A DNA stretch of 64,000 bases from Caldovatus sediminis (lineage in GTDB: Bacteria > Pseudomonadota > Alphaproteobacteria > Acetobacterales > Acetobacteraceae). Location: positions 213,930-277,929 of the forward strand of contig NZ_BMKS01000003.1 of NCBI RefSeq assembly GCF_014644455.1, read 5' to 3'. This document shows, piece by piece, positions 40,836 to 49,434 of this stretch (positions are counted from its first letter, which is position 1; every line of letters begins with the position of its first letter). A model generated the notes under the pieces. The model had not been told where the DNA came from. It was given only the letters and a program-made list of their open reading frames with translations, and did no database searches. Both the position numbers and the translations under genes were made by a program.

Positions 40836-41408
40836 GGTCTTCCAGTGACCATGCGGGGCGGCAGGGACCACGCGCGCGCCGCGCGGCCTGCGCCCCATGC
40901 GACGGGCCATGTTCGTGCTGGCCCGTTCAAGGCGGCGCCTTGAACCGTCAACGAAGACCAGGCGCTCGGGATCGAGGCTGGGCTGCATCTCGCGCCAGGC
41001 AGCCCGGGCAGCGGCTACGTCCGGGCGGTCCTGCTCGGCGGCTCGGACCGATTTTTTCAGCGTCAGCCCAAGCCCGGCCAGCGCCCGCCAGACCGTCACC
41101 GGAGAAACCGACACCCCGCGCTCGGTGAGCAGCCAGCCCTGCAACTCGCCCAGCGTCGCATCAGGCTGTGCGGCCACACGCTCGCGCAGCGGCTCAAGAT
41201 GGGCCCCGAGCTTCGATGGCGGCCGCCCCGTCCCCCGCCGCGCCTGCGTCTCGCCGGTCCTGTCCCGGCGCTGGCGCACCTTCACGACATAGAACGGGCT
41301 GACCATCAGCCGCTCCGCCACCTCGCGCACGCTCGCCCCGCCGTCGCAGGCCGCCAGCACCCGACCGCGCAGTTCCGGCCCATAAGCCTGACCTCGACGC
41401 CAACCCAT
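40836..41408 (-). pseudogene. IS630-family transposase, truncated by the IS3 element
   Basis: Starting at ATG 41408, the frame encodes the N-terminal helix-turn-helix part (MGWRRGQAYGPELRGRVLAA, SVREVAERLMVSPFYVVKVR) and enters the DDE domain at DPERLVFVD. After ASTNMARRMGRRPRGARVV and PHGHWKT it is cut by the IS3 end; the remaining catalytic half is absent from the window. Next to the first catalytic Asp, the usual ETW is replaced by an eight-residue GSRRRLER, encoded by a short palindrome. IS630 elements insert at TA, but I could not fix its outer end. Confidence 0.85.
40926..40946. repeat. 21-bp palindrome within the IS630 transposase
   Basis: GTTCAAGGCG and CGCCTTGAAC flank a single base. 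The palindrome lies exactly where family members encode ETW after the first catalytic Asp, a net gain of about 15 bases in frame. It may be a footprint of a further insertion/excision event. Confidence 0.6.
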
Positions 41409-41503
41409 CGCCGCCTCCAGCTCATCGCCAGAGACCCACGAATTACAGATCAGCGTCGCGCCGGAATCCCCAAACCGATTCCAGGCATCAGAAATCGGCT
41501 CTG

Positions 41504-41606
41504 GAGCCGGTTTCGCTTGGCTGCGCTCGCTGCAACGGCTCCAGCGCGTTGTTTGCCGAGCCGATCCACGCTCCCGGCCGTTTCCAGCCGTCCGCGATCT
41601 GCTCTA
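41504..41606 (+). repeat. 103-bp interspersed repeat, copy 2
   Basis: Ungapped match to 35537-35639 with about 15 differences. It lies between the IS630 start region and the CoA-lyase gene, and its last three bases (CTA) form the TAG stop of that gene on the minus strand. The two copies bracket the glycosyltransferase-pseudoprotease-IS segment as direct repeats. Confidence 0.85.
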
Positions 41607-42503
41607 TCGCGCCGATCGCGCCGCGATCGCACGCGCGCGCGCGAGCACCGCCTCCGCCCGCCGCACGATCGGGATGTCGATCATCTTGCCGTCGAGCTGG
41701 AAGGAACCGCGGCCCTGCGCCGCCGCCTCGCGGTCCGCGGCGACGATGCGCTCGGCCTCGGCGATCTCCTCCGGGGTCGGGCTGAAGCCGGCGTTGAGCA
41801 CCGGCACCTGGGCGGGGTGGATGCAGGAGGCGCCGACGAAGCCGAAGTCGCGCGAGCGGCGCACCATCCGCGCGTAGGCCTCGAGGTCGGAGAAGTCGGC
41901 GAGCGTGCCGATCGTGCCCATCGCCATCAGCCCGGCCGAATACGCGGCCTGGACGACGAGCTGCTTCGGCATCAGCAGCACCTCCTCGGTCGGCCTGCCG
42001 CCGATCGCGGTGGCGTAGTCCTCGGCGCCGAGCGAGAGCGCGACCAGGCGCGGCGTGGCGCGCGCGATCTCCTGCGCCCTGGCGACCGCGCCGGGCGTCT
42101 CGATCAGGCCGTTGAACCGGATGCCGCCCACAGGAAGGCCGCGCTTCTCCTCGAGCCGCGCCACCAGCTCGTCGAGCAGGCGGAGGTGCGACACCCCTTC
42201 GGCCTTGGTGACGAGGATCGAGGCCACGCCCGGCAGCACCGCCGCCTCCAGGTCCCGCACCGCCAGCTCCAGCGGCTGGTTGATGCGCACGAGCACGTCG
42301 CTGCGGCCATTCTTCCTCAGCCGCTCGACCGCCGCCGGAAGGAGCCTGCGCGCGTTCTCCTTCTCCGCCGGCGAGACGCTGTCCTCGAGGTCGAGGATGA
42401 TCCCGTCCGCGCCGCGCTCGTGCGCCCTGGCGAGGAAGCGCTCCACGTTCACCGGCACGAAGAGAAGCGAGCGCCAGACCGGCATCTCCCGCGCGGCGCT
42501 CAT
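41604..42503 (-). CDS. CoA ester lyase (HpcH/HpaI aldolase/CitE-like family)
   Basis: The 299-residue TIM-barrel lyase has the family motifs LLFVPVNVERFLARA, GADGIILDLEDSV (acidic metal site), NGLIETPGAVARAQEI and ASCIHPAQVPVLNAGFSP. CitE-like enzymes cleave or form 3-hydroxyacyl-CoA bonds, for example malyl-CoA, beta-methylmalyl-CoA or citramalyl-CoA. Start ATG 42503 makes an ATGA overlap with the CoA-transferase stop, so the two enzymes likely act in sequence: CoA activation, then C-C cleavage. It is last gene of the five-gene operon. The substrate is inferred only as a 2-hydroxy or 3-hydroxy dicarboxylate. Confidence 0.88.
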   Translation of the reverse strand: MSAAREMPVWRSLLFVPVNVERFLARAHERGADGIILDLEDSVSPAEKENARRLLPAAVERLRKNGRSDVLVRINQPLELAVRDLEAAVLPGVASILVTKAEGVSHLRLLDELVARLEEKRGLPVGGIRFNGLIETPGAVARAQEIARATPRLVALSLGAEDYATAIGGRPTEEVLLMPKQLVVQAAYSAGLMAMGTIGTLADFSDLEAYARMVRRSRDFGFVGASCIHPAQVPVLNAGFSPTPEEIAEAERIVAADREAAAQGRGSFQLDGKMIDIPIVRRAEAVLARARAIAARSAR

Positions 42504-43741
42504 GGCGCGGCCCTCGCCAGGCCGGAGGCGAGGGCGGCCTCGATCTCGCCCTCGCCGAGGCCGGCCTCGCGCAGCACCTCCCGCGTGTGCTGGCCGAGCC
42601 GCGGCGCCGGCGCGCGGATCGCGCCCGGGGTGCCGGAGAGGCGGGCGGTGACGGCGTGCTGCGGAAACAGGCCCGTCTCCTCGTCCGGATAGTCGGCGAG
42701 CAGCGCGCGGGCGCGGACGTGCGGGTCGCGCATGAACCGCTCGATGTCGTTGACCGGTCCGATGGTCACCTCGGCCTCCTCGAAGTATCGGACGTTCTCG
42801 TCCACCGTCCGCTCGGCGACGAACGCGCCGATCAGGCGGTCGAGCTCCTCGCGATTCTGCACGCGCGCGTTGTTGGTGGCGAAGCGCGGGTCGTCGCAAA
42901 GCTCCGGCCGGCCGATCGCGCGCAGCACCCGCATCGCCATGCCCTGGGTCGAGGCGGAGAGGCAGACATAGCCGCCGTCCTTCGCGCGATAGACGTTGCG
43001 CGGCGCGGCGGTGGAGCTGCCGCTGCCGCTGCGTTGCTTCTTCGTCCCGGTGAGCCGGAAGTTCGCCGCCAGCGGCCCGAGCGCGTTGAACATCGGATCG
43101 AGCAGCGGCATGTCGATCACCTGGCCCTTGCCGCCGTTGACCTCGACCTCGCGCACCGCGGCGAGCGCGGCGCAGGCGCCGGTGAGGCCGGCGATGACGT
43201 CGGCGAGGGGCATCGGCGGCAGCACCGGCTCGCGGTCGGGGAAGCCGTTCATCTCGGCGAACCCGGCGAAGCCCTCGACCAGCGTGCCGAAGCCCGGTCG
43301 CCGGGCGTAGGGCCCGGTCTGGCCCCAGCCGGAGATGCGCACGATGACGAGCCGCGGCTCGATGCGCAGCAGCTCCTCCGGCGCGAGGCCCATCTGCTCG
43401 AGCGTGCCGGGGCGGAAGCTCTCGACGAAGACGGCGGCGCCGGGGAGGAGGCGGCGGATCAGCGGGATCGCGCCCGCGTGGCGGAAGTCCACGCACAGGC
43501 TGCGCTTGCCGCGGCAGTGCACCTTCCATGCCGTCTCGACGCCGTTGACCTTCCAGCCGCGCAGGGTGTCGCCCTCGCGCGGCTCCACCTTGATCACGTC
43601 GGCGCCGAAATCCGCCAGGTGCTGGGTGAGGATGTTGCCCGCGACGAGGCGGGAGAGGTCAACGACGCGCAGGCCGGAGAGCGGGCCGCGCACCCCGGGC
43701 TGGTAGTCGGCGCGGGGCAGGTCTTCAGACAAGGCTGACAT
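42500..43741 (-). CDS. CaiB/BaiF family (class III) CoA-transferase
   Basis: The 413-residue family III CoA-transferase has the usual N-terminal PLSGLRVVDLSRLVAGNILTQHLADFGADVIKVE, RGKRSLCVDFR, the ESFRPGTLEQMGL block and ISGWGQTGPYARRPGF. PLADVIAGL carries the probable catalytic Asp. It would move CoA from a donor such as succinyl-CoA onto a carboxylic acid. It overlaps the ABC ATPase gene by 17 bases upstream and the CoA lyase by 4 bases downstream, which ties it closely to uptake of its substrate. Confidence 0.9.
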   Translation of the reverse strand: MSALSEDLPRADYQPGVRGPLSGLRVVDLSRLVAGNILTQHLADFGADVIKVEPREGDTLRGWKVNGVETAWKVHCRGKRSLCVDFRHAGAIPLIRRLLPGAAVFVESFRPGTLEQMGLAPEELLRIEPRLVIVRISGWGQTGPYARRPGFGTLVEGFAGFAEMNGFPDREPVLPPMPLADVIAGLTGACAALAAVREVEVNGGKGQVIDMPLLDPMFNALGPLAANFRLTGTKKQRSGSGSSTAAPRNVYRAKDGGYVCLSASTQGMAMRVLRAIGRPELCDDPRFATNNARVQNREELDRLIGAFVAERTVDENVRYFEEAEVTIGPVNDIERFMRDPHVRARALLADYPDEETGLFPQHAVTARLSGTPGAIRAPAPRLGQHTREVLREAGLGEGEIEAALASGLARAAP

Positions 43742-44825
43742 CGGTACTCCCTTGGAAGAGGATGCCGCCCTCCGCCGGCAGCCACAGCCGGAGCCGGTCG
43801 CCAGCGGGCGGCCGGGCGGTCTCCAGGCGCAGCGGCCCGCCGCCTAGGTCGAGGGCGACCTGCCAGCGCCCGCCGACATAGGCGCGGGACACCACGCGCG
43901 CCGTGACGACGGAGCCGGCGCCATCGGGTGCCGCCCCTTCCGCGGCGATGCGGATCTGCTCCGGCCGGTAGGCGAGGATGACGCGCGTGCCGGGCCCGCG
44001 CGGCGGCGACGCGCGCACCCTGACGCGCTGGCCGTCGCCCAGCTCGATCAGCGCGTCCTCGCCCGCGGCCTCCGCCACGCGGCCCGGCAGGAAGTTCGTC
44101 GTGCCGATGAAGTCGGCGACGAAGGGGTCGGCGGGACGCTCGTAGATCTCCTGCGGCGTGCCGATCTGCGCGATGCGGCCCGCGTTCATCACCACGATCC
44201 GGTCGGAAAGCGAAAGCGCCTCGATCTGGTCGTGCGTGACGTAGATGGTGGTCAGGCCGAGCCGGGTGCGCAGCTCGGCGAGCCAGGTCCGCGCCCGGTC
44301 GCGCAGCTTGGCGTCGAGGTTGGACAGCGGCTCGTCGAGCAGCAGGATCTCCGGCCGATAGACCAGGGTGCGCGCGAGCGCCACGCGCTGCTGCTGGCCG
44401 CCGGAGAGCTGGTGCGGGTAGCGGTCGGCGTAGGCCTCCATCTCCACCAGGGCCAGCACCTCCGCCACGCGCCGCTTCCGCTCGGCGGCGGGGACCTTGC
44501 GCAGGGTGAGCGGGAAGACGACGTTGTCGAACACCGTCATGTGCGGCCAGAGCGCGTAGCTCTGGAAGACGAGGCCGCAATTGCGCGCCTCGGGCGGCAG
44601 GAAGGCGCCGCTCCGCCCGTCGAAATAGACGGTCCCGCCGACGCGGATGCGCCCGCCGTCCGGCCGGTCCAGCCCCGCGACGGCGGCAAGCGTCGTGGAC
44701 TTGCCGCAGCCGGAGGGACCGAGCAGGGTGACGAACTCCCCGTCCGCGACGTGGATCGAGACCGCGTCCACGGCCACCACCGCGCCGAAGCGCTTGGTGA
44801 GGTTCTCGATCGCCAGCTCAGCCAT
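43725..44825 (-). CDS. ABC transporter ATP-binding protein (Fe3+/spermidine/putrescine type)
   Basis: The 366-residue ATPase has Walker A GPSGCGKS (36-43), the signature LSGGQQQRVALARTL, Walker B ILLLDEPLSNLDAKLR and a C-terminal TOBE region from about 240. It energises the double permease encoded just upstream (8-base overlap). The closest-looking subfamily (FbpC/PotA/AfuC) is usually annotated as iron or polyamine uptake. The operon partners here point to an organic anion instead. Confidence 0.9.
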   Translation of the reverse strand: MAELAIENLTKRFGAVVAVDAVSIHVADGEFVTLLGPSGCGKSTTLAAVAGLDRPDGGRIRVGGTVYFDGRSGAFLPPEARNCGLVFQSYALWPHMTVFDNVVFPLTLRKVPAAERKRRVAEVLALVEMEAYADRYPHQLSGGQQQRVALARTLVYRPEILLLDEPLSNLDAKLRDRARTWLAELRTRLGLTTIYVTHDQIEALSLSDRIVVMNAGRIAQIGTPQEIYERPADPFVADFIGTTNFLPGRVAEAAGEDALIELGDGQRVRVRASPPRGPGTRVILAYRPEQIRIAAEGAAPDGAGSVVTARVVSRAYVGGRWQVALDLGGGPLRLETARPPAGDRLRLWLPAEGGILFQGSTDVSLV

Positions 44826-46551
44826 GCAGGCGCACCCCGAAGGCGGCGCGCGCCGCGGCGACGCAGACCGCGATGACGCCCACCTGGATCGCGGCGAGCG
44901 CCGCGACCAGCCCTGCCTCGCCCTGGATCCAGAGGTGCAGCAGCGCCGTGCCGATCACCTCGCTGCCAGGGGCGAAGAGGAAGATCGCCGTCGTGTACTC
45001 CTTGAAGAAGGAGATGAAGAGGATCGTGTAGCAGGCGACGAGGGCCGGGCGCATCAGCGGCAGGATGATGCGGCGGCAGGTCGTCCACCAGTCCGCCCCC
45101 TGCACCCGCGCGGCGCGGTCGAGGTCGGGGCTGACCTGCATCAGCATCGGCGCCACCGCGCCGAAGCCCGTCGGGATGTAGCGCATGGTGAAGGCGATCA
45201 CCAGGATCCAGATCGTGTTGCGGATCTCCCCGAGGCCCGGCATCAGGGCGATGGCGTAGAAGAAGCCGACGCCCGCGACCACGCCCGGCACGGCGCGCGG
45301 GAACAGCGCGGCGTAGTGAAGCGGCTCGCGGAAGCGGAACTCCGAGCGGTGGACGACGACCGCGATCATCGCGATCAGCGCGGTGGCGAGCGCGCCGCCC
45401 ACGGCGCTGACGAGGAAGGAGTTCCAGACGGCGCGGGCGTAGATCGGCTCCTCGAAGAGCTGGGCGAAGTTGCCGAGGGAGAGCACCTCCGTCAGCGGCA
45501 CCATCGGCGAGAGGAAGCTCGCGAAGGCGCGCAGGACGAGGACGCCGATCGGCGCCACGACGGTCGCCGCGATGTAGAGCGCGCAGACGACGAAGAGCGG
45601 CCAGCGCAGCCGCCCGAGCCGGAAGGGCCGAGGCCGCGTCGCCTTGCCGCCGAGCGTGACGAAGCGACGCGTGTTGCCGAGCAGCCTTCCCTGCAGCCAG
45701 ACCAGGAGGCAGACCACGGCGAGCATCAGCGCAGCCGCCGTCGCCGCCAGGCCGTGGTCCGGCCGGATCCCCGCGACGCCCTGGGTGTAGAGGAAGGTCG
45801 TCAGCACGGTGATCCCCGCCGGCTCGCCGAAGACGAGCGGGATCGCGAGCAGCTCCAGAGCCACGGTGAAGTTGAGCACCGCGCTGTAGGCGATGGCCGG
45901 CATGAGCAGCGGCAGGGTGATGCGCCGCAGGGTGCGGAAGGTGCCGGCCCCCGAGACGCGCGCCGCCTCCTCGAGCGAGGGGTCGGTGATGGTCGCCGAG
46001 GACATGCAGTAGATGTAGGCCACCGGCGCGAGCGAGACGCCGGCGATCGCCGCCATGCCTGGCAGCGAGTAGAGGTCCCAGAACGGCTCCTCGAACACGG
46101 CGTTCCACAGCATCGTCAGGTAGCCCGACGGGCCGTAGACCGTGTACCAGCCGAAGGAGAGCACCAGCGCCGAGAGGTAGATCGGCCAGAGGAAGAACTC
46201 GCCGAGCACCCGCGCCGCCGGCATGTCGGTGCGGCCGAACAGCACCGCGGCGAGCGTGCCGAGCACCTGCGCGATCAGCGTCGTCAGCGCCGCGAAGACA
46301 AAGGTGTTCCAGAGGATCAGGCCGAAGCCGTCGGTGTTCGCGAGCCGGACGAAATTGCCGAGGGTGAGCTGCTTGCCGGCGTCGTAGAGCGGCCGGTCCA
46401 CCACCGACTGGTAGAGCACCGGCAGCAGCGGGGCCGCGACCAGCACGACGGTGAGCAGCGCCGTCCCGTACTGGATCGGCGCCTCGCGCCAGGAATGCGC
46501 CGCCGGCCGCGCCTCGCGCGCGCCGGCGGCGGAGAGGGCCGCGCCGCTCAC
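44818..46551 (-). CDS. ABC transporter permease, two fused permease units (FbpB-like)
   Basis: The 577-residue inner-membrane protein has two tandem binding-protein-dependent permease domains (about 12 helices). EAA-type loops are SLEEAARVSGAGTFRTLRRITLPLLMP in the first half and DLDRAARVQGADWWTTCRRIILPLMRP in the second. Start GTG 46551 overlaps the TGA of the receptor gene (GTGA). The fused layout is typical of FbpB/ThiP-type importers. Confidence 0.9.
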   Translation of the reverse strand: MSGAALSAAGAREARPAAHSWREAPIQYGTALLTVVLVAAPLLPVLYQSVVDRPLYDAGKQLTLGNFVRLANTDGFGLILWNTFVFAALTTLIAQVLGTLAAVLFGRTDMPAARVLGEFFLWPIYLSALVLSFGWYTVYGPSGYLTMLWNAVFEEPFWDLYSLPGMAAIAGVSLAPVAYIYCMSSATITDPSLEEAARVSGAGTFRTLRRITLPLLMPAIAYSAVLNFTVALELLAIPLVFGEPAGITVLTTFLYTQGVAGIRPDHGLAATAAALMLAVVCLLVWLQGRLLGNTRRFVTLGGKATRPRPFRLGRLRWPLFVVCALYIAATVVAPIGVLVLRAFASFLSPMVPLTEVLSLGNFAQLFEEPIYARAVWNSFLVSAVGGALATALIAMIAVVVHRSEFRFREPLHYAALFPRAVPGVVAGVGFFYAIALMPGLGEIRNTIWILVIAFTMRYIPTGFGAVAPMLMQVSPDLDRAARVQGADWWTTCRRIILPLMRPALVACYTILFISFFKEYTTAIFLFAPGSEVIGTALLHLWIQGEAGLVAALAAIQVGVIAVCVAAARAAFGVRLHG

Positions 46552-47672
46552 CGGATGCCGAAGGTCTGCTTCCAGCGCGCCATGAAGCTGTCGTAGTCGC
46601 GCGCGAAGGCGCGGTCGTAGTCCACGAGCGAGATGTTCGCGTCGCCGCCGATCGTCTCGACGATCGAGCTGTAGGTGTGGCGGATGCCCTCGCCGGGCTT
46701 CACGTCCGGCCGCGCCGGCGTCAGTCCGCCGAGGCCGAAGGCGCGCTGGCCCTCGGCGGAGGCGATGTAGTCGAGCATCAGCTTCGCCGCGTTGATGTTG
46801 CGCGCGCCCTTCGGGATGCCGACGCCGCGCATCATCATCGGCTGCGCCTCGGGGATGAAGCTCCAGCCGAGCAGGCGCGCGCGCGCCGGATCGTTGAGCC
46901 GCGGCCAGAAGGTGATGGCGGAGACGAACCAGGCGGCGGCGTACTCGCCCGAGGTCACCTTCTCCGTCATCGGGCCGCCGGACCGCTCGAAGCGCGGCTG
47001 CAGCCTGGCGAGCTCGGCGAACCACTCCCAGCCCTTGTCGCCGGTCTTGCGGATGAAGGCGTAGTTGCCGTTGTAGCCGAAGGTCGAGAAGTGCGCGCCG
47101 TAGCTGGTGAGCTTGTTCCGCCAGCGGCTCCCGTTCGACTTCGCCAGCTCGACGAACTGCTCGAAGCCGTGCGGGCGGCGCGCCTCCGGGACCAGGGTGT
47201 TGTTCCAGATCAGGATCAGCGGATCGGCGGAGATGGTGTAGAGGCCCGGCAGCGGCTTTCCCCAGGCCGGCCAGGCGGAGGCCTCGGGCGAGACGTAGTC
47301 GAGGAGTTCGCCGCGCTCGTGGAAGTCCATCCAGCCGCTCGGGTCGGCGGTGGCGATCAGGTCGCCGGTGCGGCTGTTCGTCGCGCGCTCGGCGAGGTAG
47401 CGCTCGAAGGTGTCGCGCGCGTTCGGCAGGTCGAGCGTCTCGACGCGGATGCCCGGGTAGCGCGCGTTGAAGCCCTGGATGACGGGGCGCCAGTTCTCTG
47501 CGGACATGATCGAGTAGATCAGCAGGCTGCCCTCGCGCTGCGCGGCCTGCGCCATCTCGCGATACTCCGCGGGGTAGCCCTGCGGCACGTTCACCGCGCC
47601 CTGCGCGCGCGCGCCGCCGGCAAGGGCCAGCATCGGCAGGGCGAGGGTGGAGCGGCGGGTGATCGCGGGCAT
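46548..47672 (-). CDS. ABC transporter periplasmic substrate-binding protein
   Basis: The 374-residue receptor has an N-terminal signal peptide (TRRSTLALPMLALAGGARAQ) and a type-II periplasmic binding fold of the Fe3+/thiamine/polyamine-like cluster (SLLIYSIMSAENWRPVIQGFNARYPGI; YNGNYAFIRKTGDKGWEWF). I do not see a clear Tyr-Tyr iron-binding pair, so iron is not assured. A perfect AAGGAGGG site precedes the ATG. It is first gene of the operon with permease, ATPase, CoA-transferase and CoA lyase. Confidence 0.88.
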   Translation of the reverse strand: MPAITRRSTLALPMLALAGGARAQGAVNVPQGYPAEYREMAQAAQREGSLLIYSIMSAENWRPVIQGFNARYPGIRVETLDLPNARDTFERYLAERATNSRTGDLIATADPSGWMDFHERGELLDYVSPEASAWPAWGKPLPGLYTISADPLILIWNNTLVPEARRPHGFEQFVELAKSNGSRWRNKLTSYGAHFSTFGYNGNYAFIRKTGDKGWEWFAELARLQPRFERSGGPMTEKVTSGEYAAAWFVSAITFWPRLNDPARARLLGWSFIPEAQPMMMRGVGIPKGARNINAAKLMLDYIASAEGQRAFGLGGLTPARPDVKPGEGIRHTYSSIVETIGGDANISLVDYDRAFARDYDSFMARWKQTFGIR

Positions 47673-48039
47673 TGCTGGCGTCCCTCCTTCGGCGGCGGGC
47701 GCGTGGGCGCGCGCCCGGACGGCGGCACTTCACCACGCCGGCGGCCGATCACCAAGATGCCATGGCGCCGTTGCCGCCGCCTTCCCGTGCGCGGCGGCAC
47801 GGACAGCCGGCCGCGCCGTCGCCGCTGCGGGCCGGCCCTGTCACGGGACGCGTCGCCGCCTCCCGCTCCGCCGGCCCTCAGCCCGGCGAGGTCCGCACCG
47901 TCGCGGCCGGGCCGATGCCGGCGCTGTTCCTGACCAGCCCCGACCGGGCGATCGCCGCCGCGGCGGTGCCCCGCACGCTGGCGGGACGACGGCAAGGACC
48001 CGCCCCCGCGCGGGCGCAAATGGCCGCCGCGCGGCCCGC
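47673..48039. other. intergenic region upstream of the importer operon
   Basis: These 367 bases separate the importer operon from the end of the CoxE-like gene, both on the minus strand. The promoter of the importer operon is expected here. The only candidate I see is TTGGTG near 47757, with a poor -10 partner. No gene is supported. Confidence 0.4.
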
Positions 48040-49434
48040 TCAGCCCGCGTGGTTGCGCAGCATGTCGCTGATCACGCGCTCGAGCTGGCGCAGCGTCGCG
48101 CATTGCGCGACCACGCGGCAATGCGGCGCGTAGCGCGGCATGTCGGAATCGCCCGTGCCCCAGGAGGCGGGGTGCTCCGGATTGAGCCAGATCACCTGCT
48201 TCGCGCGCCCGGCGAGCCGCTGGAGGATGTCCACGCGCGGCTCCGTGCGGTTGCCGCGCCCGTCGCCGAGCACGATCACCGTCGTGCGGCGGTCCACCGC
48301 CTGCATCCAGCCCTTCTCGAAATCCTCGAGCGAGGTGCCGTAGTTCGAGGAGCCGAAGCCGATCCGGCCCATGATCTGCGCGATGGCCTGCTCGATCGGC
48401 TCGCGCTCCAGGATCTCGCTCACCTCGATCGTGCCGGAGGTGAAGGCGAAGGCGCGCACGCCGGAGAGCGCCTCGTGCAGCGAGTAGATGAAGAGCAGCA
48501 GGAACTGCGCCACCGCCGCGACCGAGCCGCTGACGTCGCACAGCACGAAGAGCCTCGGCTTCTCGACCTTGCGCTGCTTCCAGACGGTGCGGAACGGCAC
48601 GCCGCCCCAGGCCATGTTGCGCCGGAGGGTGCGCCGCGCGTCGAGATGCCCGCGCCGGTCGCGCCGCCGGACGCGGGCGTAGCGCGTGGCGAGGCGCCGG
48701 GCCATGGCGCGCACCAGCACGCGCATGCGCTCCGCATCGCGCCGGTCGAGGCCCGCGAGGCGCGCCTGCCGGAGCATCTCCTCGCGCCAGCGCTCGGTCT
48801 CGCCGCGGGCGAAGAGCAGCAGGTTCCGCTGCACCAGCTCGCGCACCTCGCCGCGCAGGTAGTCCCGGGCCAGGTCGAGGCGCGCGGCCCGCTCGGCGCC
48901 GGCGGGGTCGCGGCGCAGCGCGGCGATCTCGTCCTCCAGCGCCTTGAGGCCCATCCGCTCCATGATGCGGCGGGCGTACATGTTGACCTGCGTGAAGACG
49001 GAGATGCTGGAGAGGCCGACCGCCTCCGCCGCCTCCTCCATCGCCGCGGCGAGGCCGGCGCGGTCGCCCTCCAGCAGCATGCGGCCGAGCGGGGAGGGGG
49101 CGGCCCCGCCGCCCATGCCGTCGCCGCCGATCCCGCCGGCGCCCTCGGCGCGCCCGGGCGGCGTGGGAGCGGGCGCGTCCGCCGGCGCTGCCGCCGCCTC
49201 GCGGAAGCCGTCGCGGCCGAAGAAGAGCGCGAAGCACTCCTCGAATTGCCGCTTCTCCTCCGGCGTCTTGGCGAGCACGAGGGAGAGGGCGTCGCGCAGG
49301 GTGGCGCGGTCGTCGAAGCCGACCACCTCCGCCGCGCGCACCGCATCCAGCCCCTCCGCCGTCGAGACGCGCAGTCCGGCGCCGCGCGCGGCGCGGAAGA
49401 AGTCGAGCAGCGTCGGGGGGAGGGGCGCGCTCAC
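48040..49434 (-). CDS. VWA domain protein, CoxE-like
   Basis: The 464-residue protein has an N-terminal helical region, a Gly/Pro-rich linker and a C-terminal von Willebrand A domain with the MIDAS start FVLCDVSGSVAAVAQF and later VIVLGDGRGNRTEPRVD. CoxE-like proteins work with MoxR-type AAA+ ATPases as a metal-insertion or complex-remodelling chaperone pair. In carbon monoxide dehydrogenase operons they assist cofactor maturation. Start GTG 49434 overlaps the MoxR stop (GTGA). No CO dehydrogenase gene is in the window, so the client is unknown. Confidence 0.88.
   Translation of the reverse strand: MSAPLPPTLLDFFRAARGAGLRVSTAEGLDAVRAAEVVGFDDRATLRDALSLVLAKTPEEKRQFEECFALFFGRDGFREAAAAPADAPAPTPPGRAEGAGGIGGDGMGGGAAPSPLGRMLLEGDRAGLAAAMEEAAEAVGLSSISVFTQVNMYARRIMERMGLKALEDEIAALRRDPAGAERAARLDLARDYLRGEVRELVQRNLLLFARGETERWREEMLRQARLAGLDRRDAERMRVLVRAMARRLATRYARVRRRDRRGHLDARRTLRRNMAWGGVPFRTVWKQRKVEKPRLFVLCDVSGSVAAVAQFLLLFIYSLHEALSGVRAFAFTSGTIEVSEILEREPIEQAIAQIMGRIGFGSSNYGTSLEDFEKGWMQAVDRRTTVIVLGDGRGNRTEPRVDILQRLAGRAKQVIWLNPEHPASWGTGDSDMPRYAPHCRVVAQCATLRQLERVISDMLRNHAG

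Noticed and set aside
39763-40841. Target-site duplication around the IS3 element
   Set aside because: The bases just outside the two ends (CCC and GGT) do not form a direct repeat of 3-5 bases.
44647-46596. A 649-codon plus-strand frame opposite the ABC permease
   Set aside because: Composition artefact opposite a clear double-permease gene; no recognisable motifs.
46548-47672. Calling the ABC receptor an Fe3+-binding protein
   Set aside because: Although the fold cluster fits, I do not see a clear tyrosine pair and the operon partners are CoA enzymes, so substrate was left open.
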